Both the position numbers and the translations under genes were made by a program. From Isoetes taiwanensis (taxonomy: Eukaryota > Streptophyta > Lycopodiopsida > Isoetales > Isoetaceae): DNA of 64,000 bases. The notes below the pieces were generated by a model. It did no database searches, had not been told where the DNA came from, and saw only the letters and a list, made by a program, of their open reading frames with translations. The stretch covers positions 10,620,134 to 10,684,133 of the forward strand of contig JAJEKV010000028.1 in NCBI GenBank assembly GCA_021234155.1, read 5' to 3'. Below are positions 23,125 to 35,942 of the stretch, piece after piece (position 1 is the stretch's first letter; the number at the start of each line of letters is the position of its first letter).

Positions 23125-23775
23125 ATGGACACTCTCAGGACATCCCCAACCCAACTCGAGAACCAGACCCAGACCCAGACTCAGACACAGCTGCCTGACA
23201 TGCCCACTTGGGAGGAGCATACAGGCGGCCCACCGCGCAAGAGACCTAGACCTAGCAGTCAGGCCAAGGGAGAAGCCTCTTCCATGAAGAAGGAGGCTCG
23301 TGCAAAGGCTCAGGTGGCAAGCTCAGCTCAGCCAGCAGCACAGTCGACAGACCCAGCTTTGCAGACCTCAGACGCTGATTCCACAAGGATGGCACACCAG
23401 TCATGCCATGAGAGGTGGAGACAAACACAGGCGATGGTTGAGGATCACACCACTCAGATCTCACACCTGGCAGAAGAGCAACAAGCCTCCGTCCCCCAAG
23501 TGCTTAAGAAGCAACTGGCTATATTAAAGCAACAGTTTGCAGGCATTGACACCCAAGTGCAACAATTTCTTGACAGTATTCGCTTGTTGCAGTTTGAAAG
23601 GAAGCAGGATAGCCAGACTCTTGCTGGCCTCCGGGCACAAATAGACACCATGTCTACCAGAGATGAAGTTATAATGAAGGACAAGGAGAGAATTGAGCAG
23701 GAGATGGTCACTGATATCTCCCGTCTTCGATCAGACATTGCAGATGTCATTGCCACTCAGGGGATGTACATTTGA
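23125..23775 (+). CDS. LINE ORF1, coiled-coil protein, intact
   Basis: A 216-aa protein runs from MDTLRTSPTQLENQ. It starts with a Gln/Thr repeat, then a basic patch (PPRKRPRPSSQ, residues about 36-46), an Ala/Gln-rich linker, and a long charged region from about residue 90 (HERWRQTQAMVEDH to DISRLRSDIADVIATQ). The latter has the heptad pattern of a coiled coil. No zinc knuckle is visible. Position upstream of RT makes it the ORF1 product, probably trimeric and RNA-binding by analogy. ATG at 23125 is the first in frame after the leader units. Confidence 0.65.
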   Translation: MDTLRTSPTQLENQTQTQTQTQLPDMPTWEEHTGGPPRKRPRPSSQAKGEASSMKKEARAKAQVASSAQPAAQSTDPALQTSDADSTRMAHQSCHERWRQTQAMVEDHTTQISHLAEEQQASVPQVLKKQLAILKQQFAGIDTQVQQFLDSIRLLQFERKQDSQTLAGLRAQIDTMSTRDEVIMKDKERIEQEMVTDISRLRSDIADVIATQGMYI

Positions 23776-24179
23776 TCAACCACTTTCGGGTAGGCACAGA
23801 CAGTAGAGATGAGGAGACAGACTCAGATCACCTTCCACTCTACCTGCAGTTGGCTTGGCAGGCTGTTAGAACCCCTTCTACGACAGCCCCTTGTATACCT
23901 CGCTTGCGATTGGATTATGAGCAGGCAAAGGATTATGCTGATATGCTCATAGATGACCTTTCGTGAATTTTGCGTGCTCCCACGCTAGAGCAAAAAAACG
24001 GGTCACCGATTGAGCTCCTTGGTACTCATTCTTGCGAAAAGATGTTTTGGGATAGCATGCCCGAGAGGTATCCACGAGGACTGCAACATTTCCCGTAATC
24101 GGTGGTTTGATCTTTGAGTGTAAGGAATACAAATGCCGGCTCGCCGGATCACGATCCCCGCAATGCGCCCACATGCCAC

Positions 24180-26340
24180 CACACGCATGTCGTGCTTTCT
24201 TGAAGGCAAAGAAATCTCAAGACATTGCACATCATCAAAGGCAAATGTTTTCCATGTTGAAAAGCCATCCTAGAATCTTTTGGCGCAAGGTTCTTGAAAG
24301 CCAGCCCAGCCTACGGGGAACATCACTAATGAGCGGTGGGAACAATACCCGCAAAGAACTCTATGATCCTCAAGGGACACGAGCACTCATACCCCCACGT
24401 AATGGTCCGACATTAGAAATCACGAGGATGATGTTACCCGTGGTCCGCAAATTTGGCCAATGGGAAAACAACGGACTGGATGGTATGCGGCGAGTTGCTC
24501 AAGTGGGCGGGGGAGCCTATGGTACTAGTCCTAACCACTATGTTCAACAGAGCGCTACATGAAGGATTCCCCAAAGAAGGACCACAAGCGAGTTGTCCCC
24601 ATTTACAAGGCGCGGGAGATCCACATAGTCCAACCAATTACCGAACAATCATGGTCAGTTCGGTGTTTGCCAAACTGCTAGCTGGCATTATTGAGCAACA
24701 GTTGACCATGTGGGCGTAAACAACAGTGTGTCGAAGCTCTCACACAAGCGTGGTTCAAACCCCCAATTCAACCATTGATCATATCTTCACATTGAGGACT
24801 TTGGTTGAGGATAGCAGAAACCGTCGGCGGGACCTGTATTGTTGCTTTGTTGACTTTGCGAAGGCTTTTGATACCGTGCCTCGGGAAAAGTTATGGGAAA
24901 GATTGCGGCAACTAGAGGTTCCTGTGGATATGCAAAATGCAAGATTATCTGAGGTTATGCGAGAGTTGTATGCAGGCGATCGGGATGACGGGACAACCAT
25001 TCACTAGCAGTATTGGGGTCCGCCAGGGATGTCCTCTTTCCCCAACATTGTTTGGTCTTTACATTGACCAGTTGGAACACTGGCTCATGGACAATGGGGG
25101 TGGCGGGACCCAACTTTTGCATCAGGTCATCAGACAACTCATCTATGCAAACGATGTTGACCTCTTAGCTCACACTCCAGAGGATATGCAGTCTCACTTA
25201 GATGCTCTGGATACATTCTGCCAGGCCACATACATGAACATCAATCTGGCCAAGACCAAGGTGGTCCTAATCTCATCCTCGCGCCATCCAAGGCCCCCTT
25301 CATTCAGTTATCGAGGGCAACAAGTGGAGGTGACACCCACCTACAAGTATCTGGGAGTGGAGTTTCCTTCTACACTATGCTGGGACACTTCCATAAGATT
25401 GCGTGTAGCAGCAGGCTGGAAAGCACTCTATGCAATGCAGAACAATAACCACAAAGCAGAACTATATGATTGGGGGCATCAGGCACATCTGTTCAGGGTA
25501 TTGGTAGAGCCCGTTCTTTTGTACGGAGTTGAAGTTTGGGGCCCAGTGGTGTCCCTTGCTACTTGGAGTGACTTAGAACAGGTGCAGAAGGCCTTCTTAG
25601 CACGGGCACTCGGAGTGAAATCCACGGTCCCATATCAAATTTTGTTGCAGGAGACAGGTTTCCTGCCACTTCAAATGAAGCGGCCCTTGATAGACACATC
25701 GCCTATTTCCGGAAGGTGGTAAATATGGATGATGATCGCCTACCGCGACTTGGCTTATGCAAAGGGCAATGGGACCACAACGACTCAAGAATTGTTGGAA
25801 GGATAAAAGAGTGCAATGGCTAACTAGATGGAATGTCCAGAGCACATGTGCATCCGTGTAGAAACAGAGGCGTCGTGGCTTTGAGATGTTACCTTGATGC
25901 TTGTTTCTCCAAAGAAGCTTTGGGATTCCGTGGCTCGAGCAAGTCAAAACAAAGACATTACAAGCAAAGACATAAATCCCACATTAGAACGAGGCCCACA
26001 GCGCTACCTACGTTCACATCTGCCCATGAAAAAGCGCAGGCATATCGCCTCCATTCGCACAGGTGCCCACCATCTCCGGATTGAGACAGGTCGATGGATT
26101 GGGGAGCCACGTCAGGATAGGGTTTGTCAGTGCTGCCAGACGGGAGCTGTTGAGGATGAGTGTCACACTTTCCAGAGCTGCCCAGCATATGATCAGATTC
26201 GGACACGCTATGCTCAGTTGATTAGACCTGATGAGCTGCTACACATGATACTGGGCACGACTTCGGTGCGCTCACTCGGATCATACATTCAGGAAGTACT
26301 GGACTTGAGGGCTCAGATATGCCCCCAGTCAACCATTTAA
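24180..26340 (+). pseudogene. LINE ORF2 (RT and C-terminal Cys/His motif), broken
   Basis: RT segments appear across several frames: SHPRIFWRKVLESQPSLRG, then ANGKTTDW, AGDPHSPTNYRTIMVSSVFA, STIDHIFTLRTLVEDS, CFVDFAKAFDTVPREKLWE, SIGVRQGCPLSPTLFGLY and the catalytic box QLIYANDVDLLA. The second of the paired acidic residues is present but the first is Asn (codon 25150-25152), where copy B has YVDD. Downstream are YKYLGVEFPST, VLLYGVEVWGP and, at about 26120-26180, RVCQCCQTGAVEDECHTFQ with SCPAY, a C2HC-type motif. Frameshifts and stops occur near 24720, 25005 and 25720. The copy is inactive. Confidence 0.85.
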
Positions 26341-26529
26341 TTGATGTCAGCAGTCTTATTGCTGCCACGGTTTTTCCCTCGAAAACCCTTCGGGGCGGGG
26401 GTTTTTTAATCCGGGCAGTAATGTGACTACTGCGCTTTTTGTATTGGGTCTCATAGGCCGATTGGCCTCCGTGGATGATAAAAACGATTCTATTCTATTC
26501 TATTCTATTCTATTCTATTCTATTCTTTT

Positions 26530-27460
26530 ATCTTATGTAGAAAAAAAAATGTTAGTGCTATCTTTATTAAGACTTCTTGCACTTTAAAATCACGTTGAAT
26601 GTAGGTATGATTTATCTGCGTTTCAAGATTAGCAGATAAATCTGCTTCTTGAGGCTAGTTGAGAGAGTTCCCCTTAAGAGTATTTATATAGCCTTTTGCG
26701 TCTCTTTCATTTTCATCAGCCGTCTTTGAGCCTCTCCCTTTGTGGTCGCCTGTCCCACCCCCCCTCCCCAATCTAGTTGTTTAGCCGTGCATTGTTGAAG
26801 TTTTCCTTTAGTCGGTGTCTTGGTTTTCATTGGCGACTTCTAGATCTTGTCATGGTATCTTGCACAATGGGTCGGGGGCTCTCATGCCAAGTATTATAGC
26901 TGTGGAAAGTTTCAAGTCTTGAGTGTTGGGATTTAAGTGGGTGATAAGGTCTTCGTGCCTTGTACTTGCATTGTGGTGTATCATTTGTGGTGCTTATTTC
27001 AGACGATATCGATGGCCCTTGTGCCATGTTGGTTGGCCCTTGTGTATCAAAGATGTATTGGTCCTCGTGCCAAGATTAAGGTCCTTGTGCCAGGTGTTTC
27101 CTTGTTTTCTTTCTGTAGATTTGCTCGAGATGGATGTGGTTTTGGACTTGCTCGAGATGGATGTGGTTTTGGACTTGTGACTATGCGGGCGTTCATAAGA
27201 TTCATTATGGGCCAAGCGTTTGAAGGATTTCATTCGAGTTTTGCTAGAGTATTGGCGTGTTGAGGTGGTGTTGGGCATTAGTAGTGGGGGCATATGATTC
27301 TTCATGTAAAACTTAGTTTTGAAAATCTCTTTGCGGCATTTTGATGCCTTTTGTATGCCCAAAAAGGACAGTGTGCATTATTGGAAGTGAAAGTATTTGT
27401 AACACTATTTTAGAATAAAGGGGGAGGGCCATCCGGCTCATTCATTCATTCATTCATAGC
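26530..27460 (+). repeat. Unclassified repeat ending in (CATT)n
   Basis: The segment ends GAATAAAGGGGGAGGGCC, then ATCCGGCT and five CATT-type units at about 27440-27460, which looks like another LINE/SINE-like 3' end. A direct duplication of TTGCTCGAGATGGATGTGG lies at about 27120-27175. No protein domain was recognised. Confidence 0.35.
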
Positions 27461-29829
27461 ATGGTTGTTTGGTGGTGTTGATTGAGTGCAACTAGGCTCT
27501 AGAATAGCGTGATTTAGTTGGGTGGGAAATTTTATATATCCACTTATTGTGAGTCTCTTACATGGATTTTGAATGACTAATATTCATTCTTTGAATATTG
27601 TAGCTCTGAGTTGAGAAGATATGCTAAGAAAGGTTTTACTTTGGACAACTGGAGAAAGCTGAAGAAAGTGCATTTATTGGGTGGATTAATTTAACTTAGG
27701 ATGAAGGCTCTTGGGTTAGAAGTCTTAGGAACAAAACTATAATTTTAAGGTGTATATTTTCTAAAAGTTGTGTCTATATTGTTCTTGCAAAATAAGAAAA
27801 TAATAGCAATGTGCACATAAAGTTGTTTCCATCTTTAAACGATATCATGCTATATTGTAAAATATAGTCAATTCTCTAAGTAATACAATATTACATTTTT
27901 GTACTTTCAGCATAAGATTTGTGAATTTGAATATGTTACTAAAAACCTGCAATATAAAATTCTTCCCAAAATCAATCTTTTTAATTTGGAAGTTTCCGAT
28001 TTGGTAGAAAACTTTTTGGTATTTTTTTGTTGTGTGATATCACTATGATTTGGAGTTTTTCCGGCAGAGAAAAATAATTCCGGCTTACAAAAATTGGGAT
28101 AACATTTTGTAGACGTCGAAAATGGGCTTGGATTTGCCCGAATTAGGCATGCTTGCTGGTGGCGCTCTGCATGCTGGCCGGATTTGGATGCCCATGCCAA
28201 GTGTAGAATGTATAAAAATTAGGGATCAAGGTAGACGGCGGACAAAAATATCGATTCAGCTTGCAGTTTCTGTGATTTGAGAGCAAAGGTGTGCCGCTCT
28301 TCCTAATCAAGAACAATTTCATTTATGCATCTTTACTTTAGTATCTTTTAATCGGCATCGAAGATACAAATCGATCAAGTTCACCTAATGAACTAGATTT
28401 CGGCTCTGAAAGGAGATCAGTCAGCAACAGATTTGTGACATATGCCTGGCTTCATATTCTCTGCACAAAAGCTTACCTATTTCGATGTAAGAATAAGCTC
28501 TGCATGTCAATTCTTCTGCCATTCTAAATCGTTTGCCTTCTCTGAAAATGTTGTCGTTCTTTCCCTCAACAATTGTGAAATTCATTGCCTTCCTATCTGG
28601 TTTTCTTGGAAGACGAATTTTAGTTTAATTGATACAGTATGTTGTATGTCCCTTTCGTCTGGTGCAAGCTTGAAGCTTACTATCTCATTTGGCTGGCAGG
28701 GTCTGGGTCTGTTTATCTAATCGTGATGTATACTTTTTCTTTGTTTTTTGGCTTTAGGATGAGGAATTGTGACAGGAGTACAGAATAACCAGTACTTCAT
28801 TTACTCTGGATTGTACACATTCGGCAACTTGCCCAAGGGAACGGTCCAGATAAGTTTATAGGATTTGAAAATTATAATTGTTATTATTGTTGTACAGAGG
28901 TCCTTATGAACTTGAATATGCATTGTGCATGTATTTAATTCATTCCTTTTATTGCTATCATAGACTTATGTCTGTTGTCCACATGTCTAATATTATATGA
29001 CATCCACTTTATGCTAAAGTATGATGCCTTTATTCCTCCAAACTATTGGTAAAGAGCCTGAGTTTTCTTTACATTTCTTCTGGTATATTCTTTCTCCATC
29101 ATTTACTCAAACATTCCTTCGATAAAAGCTCCTATTGTCAAATTCGTTGCTTCTTACATGTATGTCAGAAGCTTTCAATTGATTATGGTTTCTATGTTTC
29201 AGAATTGATCAGTATTTAGGAGATTTTGTCAAAGAATTGTTATGTTCGGCTTCAGGAGCAAGATGCATGAGGTATACCAAGGTAAGTCTGGCAGGTTTTG
29301 TATATTATTATAATCCTTTCCAAGTTTTGTATGTTAAGCTCAGATCGCTGGAAACCACTTCGCTCTTCCAGATTGCTATTAGACACGATTTTGCCCCAGG
29401 TAATTGACTAGAACTTTAGGACAATTATGCCATTTCAAAAAGAAAGTTCTCATATTTTCATCTGTTTATATGTATAGCAGAGCAGTAATACTATAAGTGT
29501 CACATAAAGTTTATGTTTTTGTGCAACTATTTAATCTTATATCATTCTCAGATGTAGGTTCTCATTGGTATTATTTTTATGATCGTTCAAAGTGTAATTA
29601 ATATATACTAGGGGTTTTTGAATACAGAGGCAAGATGTTGACTGGCACATTCCTTTTTTAGGTTGTCTCACCAACGTTCATATCTCTTCTCTAACAAATC
29701 TCTTCTGGCATAATATGAAATGGTTAGATGCATGCATGTTGGAACTGCTTGCCACAAGGTTTGGGAGTTCTATTCCTACATTTATTGTTTAAGAGATCAC
29801 GCCTGCTTAATTTTTCAATTGATGGATAG
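27461..29829. other. AT-rich stretch upstream of the kinase fragment
   Basis: No convincing exon was found. Short open frames such as 28442-28720 have no known motif. It may contain introns or 5' parts of the captured kinase gene too diverged to read. Confidence 0.3.
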
Positions 29830-30816
<987 letters not shown>

Positions 30817-32800
30817 TTCTTCTGGACCTTTTAGTGATAGTCTGCCATTTCACAGTACAGTGAAGCATCTGGTTTTATCATTGAAATGATAATGCATATA
30901 GCGTTTGCTAAATACCTGAGGTCATATAGCAACATTTTCACCATTTTTCAGAGGAAGTGCCTATTCAGGGGACATCATGCTAGAATTTTTGCATATAGAT
31001 CCACTAAAATGGCACAAGACTTTAATGTTATTCCTTGAGAAAAATGTCCTCTTTGATATTAGCATTCTAGAGTGAGGATGGAAACCCTAGACCAATGGCT
31101 TTGCCTTAAGACCATTCTTTGCCCTAGATGTAAACATCCAGACCAAAATTAGAGCCTTATATTATGAATTATAGATGTACAGGTGTTATTAGTTGCTAGA
31201 TTCCAAATCAAATGAGATTGCTATTCTACAAGCTGCTTTTATAACACTCAACATGATGCCACATATAAAGTAGAGGTATTTTCATGAAATGATGTGTAGA
31301 ATTATGAAATAGCTTTTAGTGTTGTAGTGATTAAGAGATGATTTGATTGCCACATAAGCTTTATGAATGGACCTAAAGTACTTTTCAATGCTTATTGAAG
31401 GCTCATTTTGATGGCTATGACTGATTATGGTCTTTTTAATCCTCAGAAACCAGAAACCTATGTGTTACGATCATCCCTATGTGTAAACACAAACAAATAG
31501 CTCGATAGATACACGAATGCAAGGACAAGTGTATTATACAAAGATGTTGTGTTGCAAAAGGATAAATGCAAAAGGATAAACATGATTGTTTTTTGTCTTT
31601 AACAAACCTCAAATAGTTTGATGAAATGATAAGAGTTCCAGTTGGCACAGAGATCCACAAATTAAAAATCGATATTAACATACGTTTACATTTCAACATA
31701 TATTTGGCTTACCACAACTTTGCAAATTGTTTCCATGGTCCTCCCTACATTCGTTAGTCTAGACAATTTTAAGCACCGTGTTCTACGCCTTGCCTTCAAT
31801 TGTATACAATAACGTCGCATGAACCATTTGCACTAAACACACTTCTCTACAAGTTATTACATATCATTACCACTTTCTTCGTCACATTTTTTGAATTTCA
31901 TATTACACTCCCTCTTTCACATAAGTGAGTCATAGAACTCACTATAGATAGCAATTGGTATTGGCTAATCTTATATTCCTATAGAAAATTCATAAAAAAG
32001 TGAAGCGACATAATGAATTAATTAGACAAACCAAATTCCTCGCATTAACATGTCTACAACAATTACTATACTCTTTTAAATCTTTTAAGATCTACAACAA
32101 TGCTGTTTTGTTTGATACACTGCTCAAGCCAGCATAAAACTATATGAAACTTACGAGCAAATGAAAAGCCCATGGTATTGTTAAAAGCAAGTCCATTCCC
32201 CACCTAATATTTCTAAATGATACATGGTTGCTTTACTTACCATATAGGCAAGTTTAGGGAAAGGATAAGGGTCCTCAGAGGCATAAAATTATGCAATGCA
32301 ACTCGGTCAGTATCCCTTAAGTGCAGACCATAACAATAGCTCTAAACATCGACATAAAAGCATTTTAGCACTATAAATGCTTTTTAGAGGAGAAAGGTCA
32401 TCAGAATAAGACACTTCAATGTGTTCGTGATTATACTCTTCTACATAGAATCAAAGTGTTAGGAGTAAAAAAAATATGTTGAGTCTTCCCGTTGAGTTAT
32501 CAATATAACAATATTTGCAGCAAATCCTTCCCTAATATACAATGATAATTTAGAATAACATAACATTGTTTCAAACACCCAACTTTGCTCCAACATTAAA
32601 TGAAGTAGAAACTTCATATTGCAACACAAATTTCTATAGTATGCTAAAGTCTAACGACATCAGATGAATTCATAATTACTTGCACAATAATTTTTTTATC
32701 TCTATCAATGAATCTTATAGCATTTCCCTATATTACCCTTGCCCCCTTCAAGCCACGTTGTCTATTCTAGCCAACATGGAACACCCACCCCTTCAATTTG
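30817..32800. other. Non-coding AT-rich stretch
   Basis: No coding or repeat signal strong enough to name was seen between the kinase remnant and the Helitron 3' end. Confidence 0.35.
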
Positions 32801-32807
32801 TTACTCA

Positions 32808-32836
32808 GCCCGGCAACGCCGGGCACCATAACTAGT
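32808..32836 (+). repeat. Helitron 3' end hairpin plus CTAG-T
   Basis: GCCCGGC (32808-32814), loop AAC and GCCGGGC (32818-32824) form a perfect stem. ACCATAA and CTAG (32832-32835) follow, with T after. This matches the hairpin-CTRR-T terminator of plant Helitrons. Confidence 0.75.
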
Positions 32837-32839
32837 TAA

Positions 32840-32871
32840 GACATAATCCCAATTTAATTGAATGATGGTTA
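32840..32871. mobile_element. Right arm of the split inverted-repeat element
   Basis: It runs from GACATAATCCC to GATGATGGTT and is the reverse complement of 12369-12400. The LTR resumes immediately after it. Confidence 0.65.
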
Positions 32872-34022
32872 GATGGGCTTCCTGCAGTCGTAGCTGACTA
32901 ATAAGATGCCGCCACATGGCCTTGCCACGTATGCACGGGATTACATCTAGCAAGGCGACGGCCTGTTACGGAGGAGGCCGGAAGGCTGACATGCGAAAAC
33001 AGAGACATTGAAGAGAAGTGTGAAGTGAGAGCGATTTTGCAGTGAAGCTTGGGCAAGCCGAATTGCTTAAAGACTACTTCAGAAAACAAGGATTGGGCCC
33101 TTGAGGCAATTTTGGGTAAGACTTAGTCTGGCTGGGTTTGGGGTGCATAACCTCATTAACCAGAAGGATTAATTGTAAGATCTGAACTTCCTTGTTTAAG
33201 ATGAGTAATGCTTTGATAAATTCTTCATCTGGAGAAGGTCAGGCTTGCACAATTGAAGTCTAGCTTCGTTCTCTTACTTCCTCCTTCTATTTGCTGAGCC
33301 TAATGTAACAGAATTGTGCTAGCTATAGTATGATGAGCTAGTACAGTAATTCTGTGAGTGGGCACTTATTGGTGTTGCCCTCTTTGCATAGGTCAGGGTC
33401 TCTGTAGTGCCAACAGGCTTATGCTTGTTGTGTCTGGGAGACACCCATGTGTTGGGAAGGCGGCATGGGGCAATGGTATGGGACATTGCTCTATGTTGGC
33501 CAATAGCCTAGTGACATTGGATTGTCTCCAATGCTCTGTATGTGCATCCTTGGGGTGCATAGCTCTATGAGCTGTAGTACAGAGCTAGATAAGCACTTGG
33601 TGTTTATCGTATGGGAGTTAAATGCGTGGCATAAATATGGATGAGGGTGTCTCGTCTAGTTAAGAACTATGTGTGTTGGTGAGGTGAAACCCGTCACTGG
33701 TATGGGATGGTGATGGATGCAGCCAACAGTCTGATGGCCTAAGTTCTTATAATGCTTGCAGTTTCTCTCTTATACTGGATCCACTAGCGCAGGGGTTCTA
33801 GATGATGTACTGTTTAGATATGGCAGGGTGCATCTGCTTGGCAGATGCTATGGTGCCTATGCTGGATTCCATATGTGTGTCCTTGCAGTCCTTCAGTCAT
33901 TGCTTCATGTTGGCTCTACTAGATAATTCGTATGCATGTTACTAACACGTGGAAGTATGTGCAGGCTATTTGTTAGTTGGCGAGGCTAGGTATGTGTATA
34001 GTTATATTGTGTTATCATCTTG
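32871..34022 (+). repeat. 3' LTR of the gypsy element, right half
   Basis: It matches the 5' LTR from about 5683 to 7140, with the MULE-type insertion absent and about 125 bp extra near 33775-33900. It stops at TTATCATCTTG, about 120 bp short of the LTR end, where unrelated sequence begins. Confidence 0.8.
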
Positions 34023-34975
34023 AAGCAAGAACACACATGTGGGAAATTCCTCTCCCATGGCAACTCAATTACCATGGAAAGGCCCTCCGTCTGACTCGGT
34101 CCACTTGTGATGGACAAATGGATAATCCTATATAACGGAAGCAAACATACATGTTAGCACCTAGCAACAATATATATAATATAATAATATGCCATCCCGA
34201 AGGGTGGCCCATCCATCAACAATTCGACATCGCATAATGCCAATATACATAACAATTGCATCAGAAATGAGGGTTCTAAAGCGGGCTCAAAGTCAAGGGG
34301 GTCAACTGATGGTCAGGGCCTCCAGATATCAACAGACAGAGTCATGACAATGGCTTTGGTTGGCCTAGAATAATGGTTGTAGTCCACTCCATCCACCTCT
34401 CCTCTGCACACTTTGCAGAGAGGCTGGAACATGCTATGGCATGGATGTAGCCTTCCGGAGACGTAATCTCATGGATTCACCCTACGAGACTACTCCAAAT
34501 TGCATCTCCATGGTCCGATGAGGCAGGACAGGGTTGGATCCCTTTTCGGAGCACAATGGTTCCATGGGTGTGTTAGAGGATCGTGGCACCGGAGCCCACG
34601 CATCTATACCCGACTTACCCCTCCAAATTAGGTCAATCTGCGACCTAGGAGGTGTCAGACCCATATCCAGCCCAGATGCAGTGACCGACTATAAGTCTAG
34701 CACACTATATAAGCTCCAGTAGCCACGCTCAGCAAGGCTCCACCTCCACTTCACCATTGTACCCGTTATGTGGTGCTCATTCTTAGCATAGCATCCACAG
34801 CCAGGTGGGCTCTTGTGCACATGCTGCAATTATTGGGATTTAAGGGATTCTAACTAGGAGCATCTCTACCTCTACATAATCTTTAGGTCTCTACCCTCCT
34901 GTAATCCCACAAACACAAGAGGAGCAGAAAGAGAACAACCATCATACATACATCCATCCAAAACCGCAGTTAGAT
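34023..34975. other. Unrecognised sequence after the gypsy LTR
   Basis: Only short frames without domains occur, for example 34534-34722. Composition is higher in G+C than the neighbours. It may be a fragment of an LTR or another element that truncated the gypsy LTR. No repeats were detected within the window. Confidence 0.3.
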
Positions 34976-35400
34976 AATATAAGATAAGATAAGTTTTTTA
35001 TCGTCCACGAGAACCCTATCGGGTTATGGGACCAAAACAAAGAAAGAGGGCATGAGCCCCCCAACAGAACAAAAAGGCCTAAGCCTAAACAAAGTACATC
35101 ATGGAGACGAAGCCCGTAACAAAACATGAAAGAAATAACAAAAAGAGCTAACTAATAAGGCACTGTGCATATCCTAGCCAAGGGTGCTCAGGTCAGTGGT
35201 CGCGAATGATAGTTGTGCCCCCTCTGTACACTGCCCATTTGTTCTGCATATGAGCCTCTCGGACTTTACACAACTCCCCTCGTCGCCTAGTTAACTGTAT
35301 AGGGGAGAGATCCTCCTGAACCGAGAATCTAGTATTCTTCAAATGACTGCCGTGCTGGAGCACCTATAATCTGTCCTGAGAGGTGCTGAAGTGTACGACG
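34976..35400 (-). repeat. LINE-like 3' end, copy 1
   Basis: It begins with (GATAA)n and TTTTTTATCGTCCACGAGAA, the same tail text that ends the LINE copies at 26.5 and 42.4 kb on the other strand. The block about 35200-35330 (CACTGCCCATTTGTTCTGCA, CGGACTTTACACAACTC) is homologous to 39075-39170. It is a 5'-truncated minus-strand LINE end. Confidence 0.6.
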
Positions 35401-35694
35401 ATATGACGAGGTCGGTAGCATGAAATAGAGATTAATCATACAACTACACATATAAGGGTTGCTAGAAGCTCATGCTATCTAAGTACTAACCTGTGTCTTG
35501 ACTAGAGCCATTATCTCTTAAGGTCTCTATGTAGCTAGTCTGATTAGGATGAACAAGCAGCTCCTCCTCCACCAAATCCTTCCAAGTCGATTTGGGACAG
35601 AATTGGAGTTGGAGACCCACTTGTTTGCCTTCTAGATGGGCAACGTATTTTTAGGTTAAATACGTATTTTTCGTATTTTTAACCTACCGGCCGG

Positions 35695-35942
35695 AAAAAA
35701 GAAATTTCGCGTCGGCGAAACCTTCAGTTTCGCTTTTGCGAAACTTTTTTCGCGTAAGCGAAACCTTTATTTTCGCTTACGCGAAAAAAAAAAAATCGGA
35801 TTTTTTTTTCGCGTAAGCGATCACTTACGCAAAAAGAGTTTTATGCGTAAGTTTTAACGATTATTTAAACTTTACGTGATTTTTTTTTTTTTTTTTTTTT
35901 CGGCGTAAGCAAAACCTTTTTCGCTTACGCGAAAATGTAATT
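35695..35942. repeat. Array of CpG palindromes, left
   Basis: Successive motifs include TTTCGCGTCGGCGAAA, TTTCGCTTTTGCGAAA, TTTCGCGTAAGCGAAA, TTTCGCTTACGCGAAA and degenerate CGTAAGCGATCACTTACGCA, separated by A/T runs. Each can fold on itself, and they are mutual inverted repeats. The CpG density is strikingly high for the surroundings. Confidence 0.8.

Larger units (their letters stand above)
22690..26526 (+). mobile_element. LINE of a second family, copy A, internally deleted
   Basis: The order is tandem 5' leader units, ORF1, RT part of ORF2, 3' UTR and a (TATTC)n tail at 26487-26526. The 3' UTR has GCTGCCACGGTTTTTCCCTC, a CCCTTCGGGGCGGGGG block and ATAGGCCGATTGGCCT, which recur in the copies at 39.8, 51.2 and 54.1 kb. 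The endonuclease region of ORF2 is missing. This family ends in a microsatellite instead of poly(A), unlike the L1 nearby. Confidence 0.85.

Noticed and set aside
27190-27362. Minus-strand frame of 122 codons (27362-26994) as a gene
   Set aside because: It covers a direct duplication and repeat sequence, with low-complexity Ser/Lys text and no domain.
35880-35902. Long T runs and A runs as poly(A) tails of retroelements
   Set aside because: They are interleaved with CpG palindromes and have no upstream retroelement sequence, so they belong to the array and not to a LINE tail.
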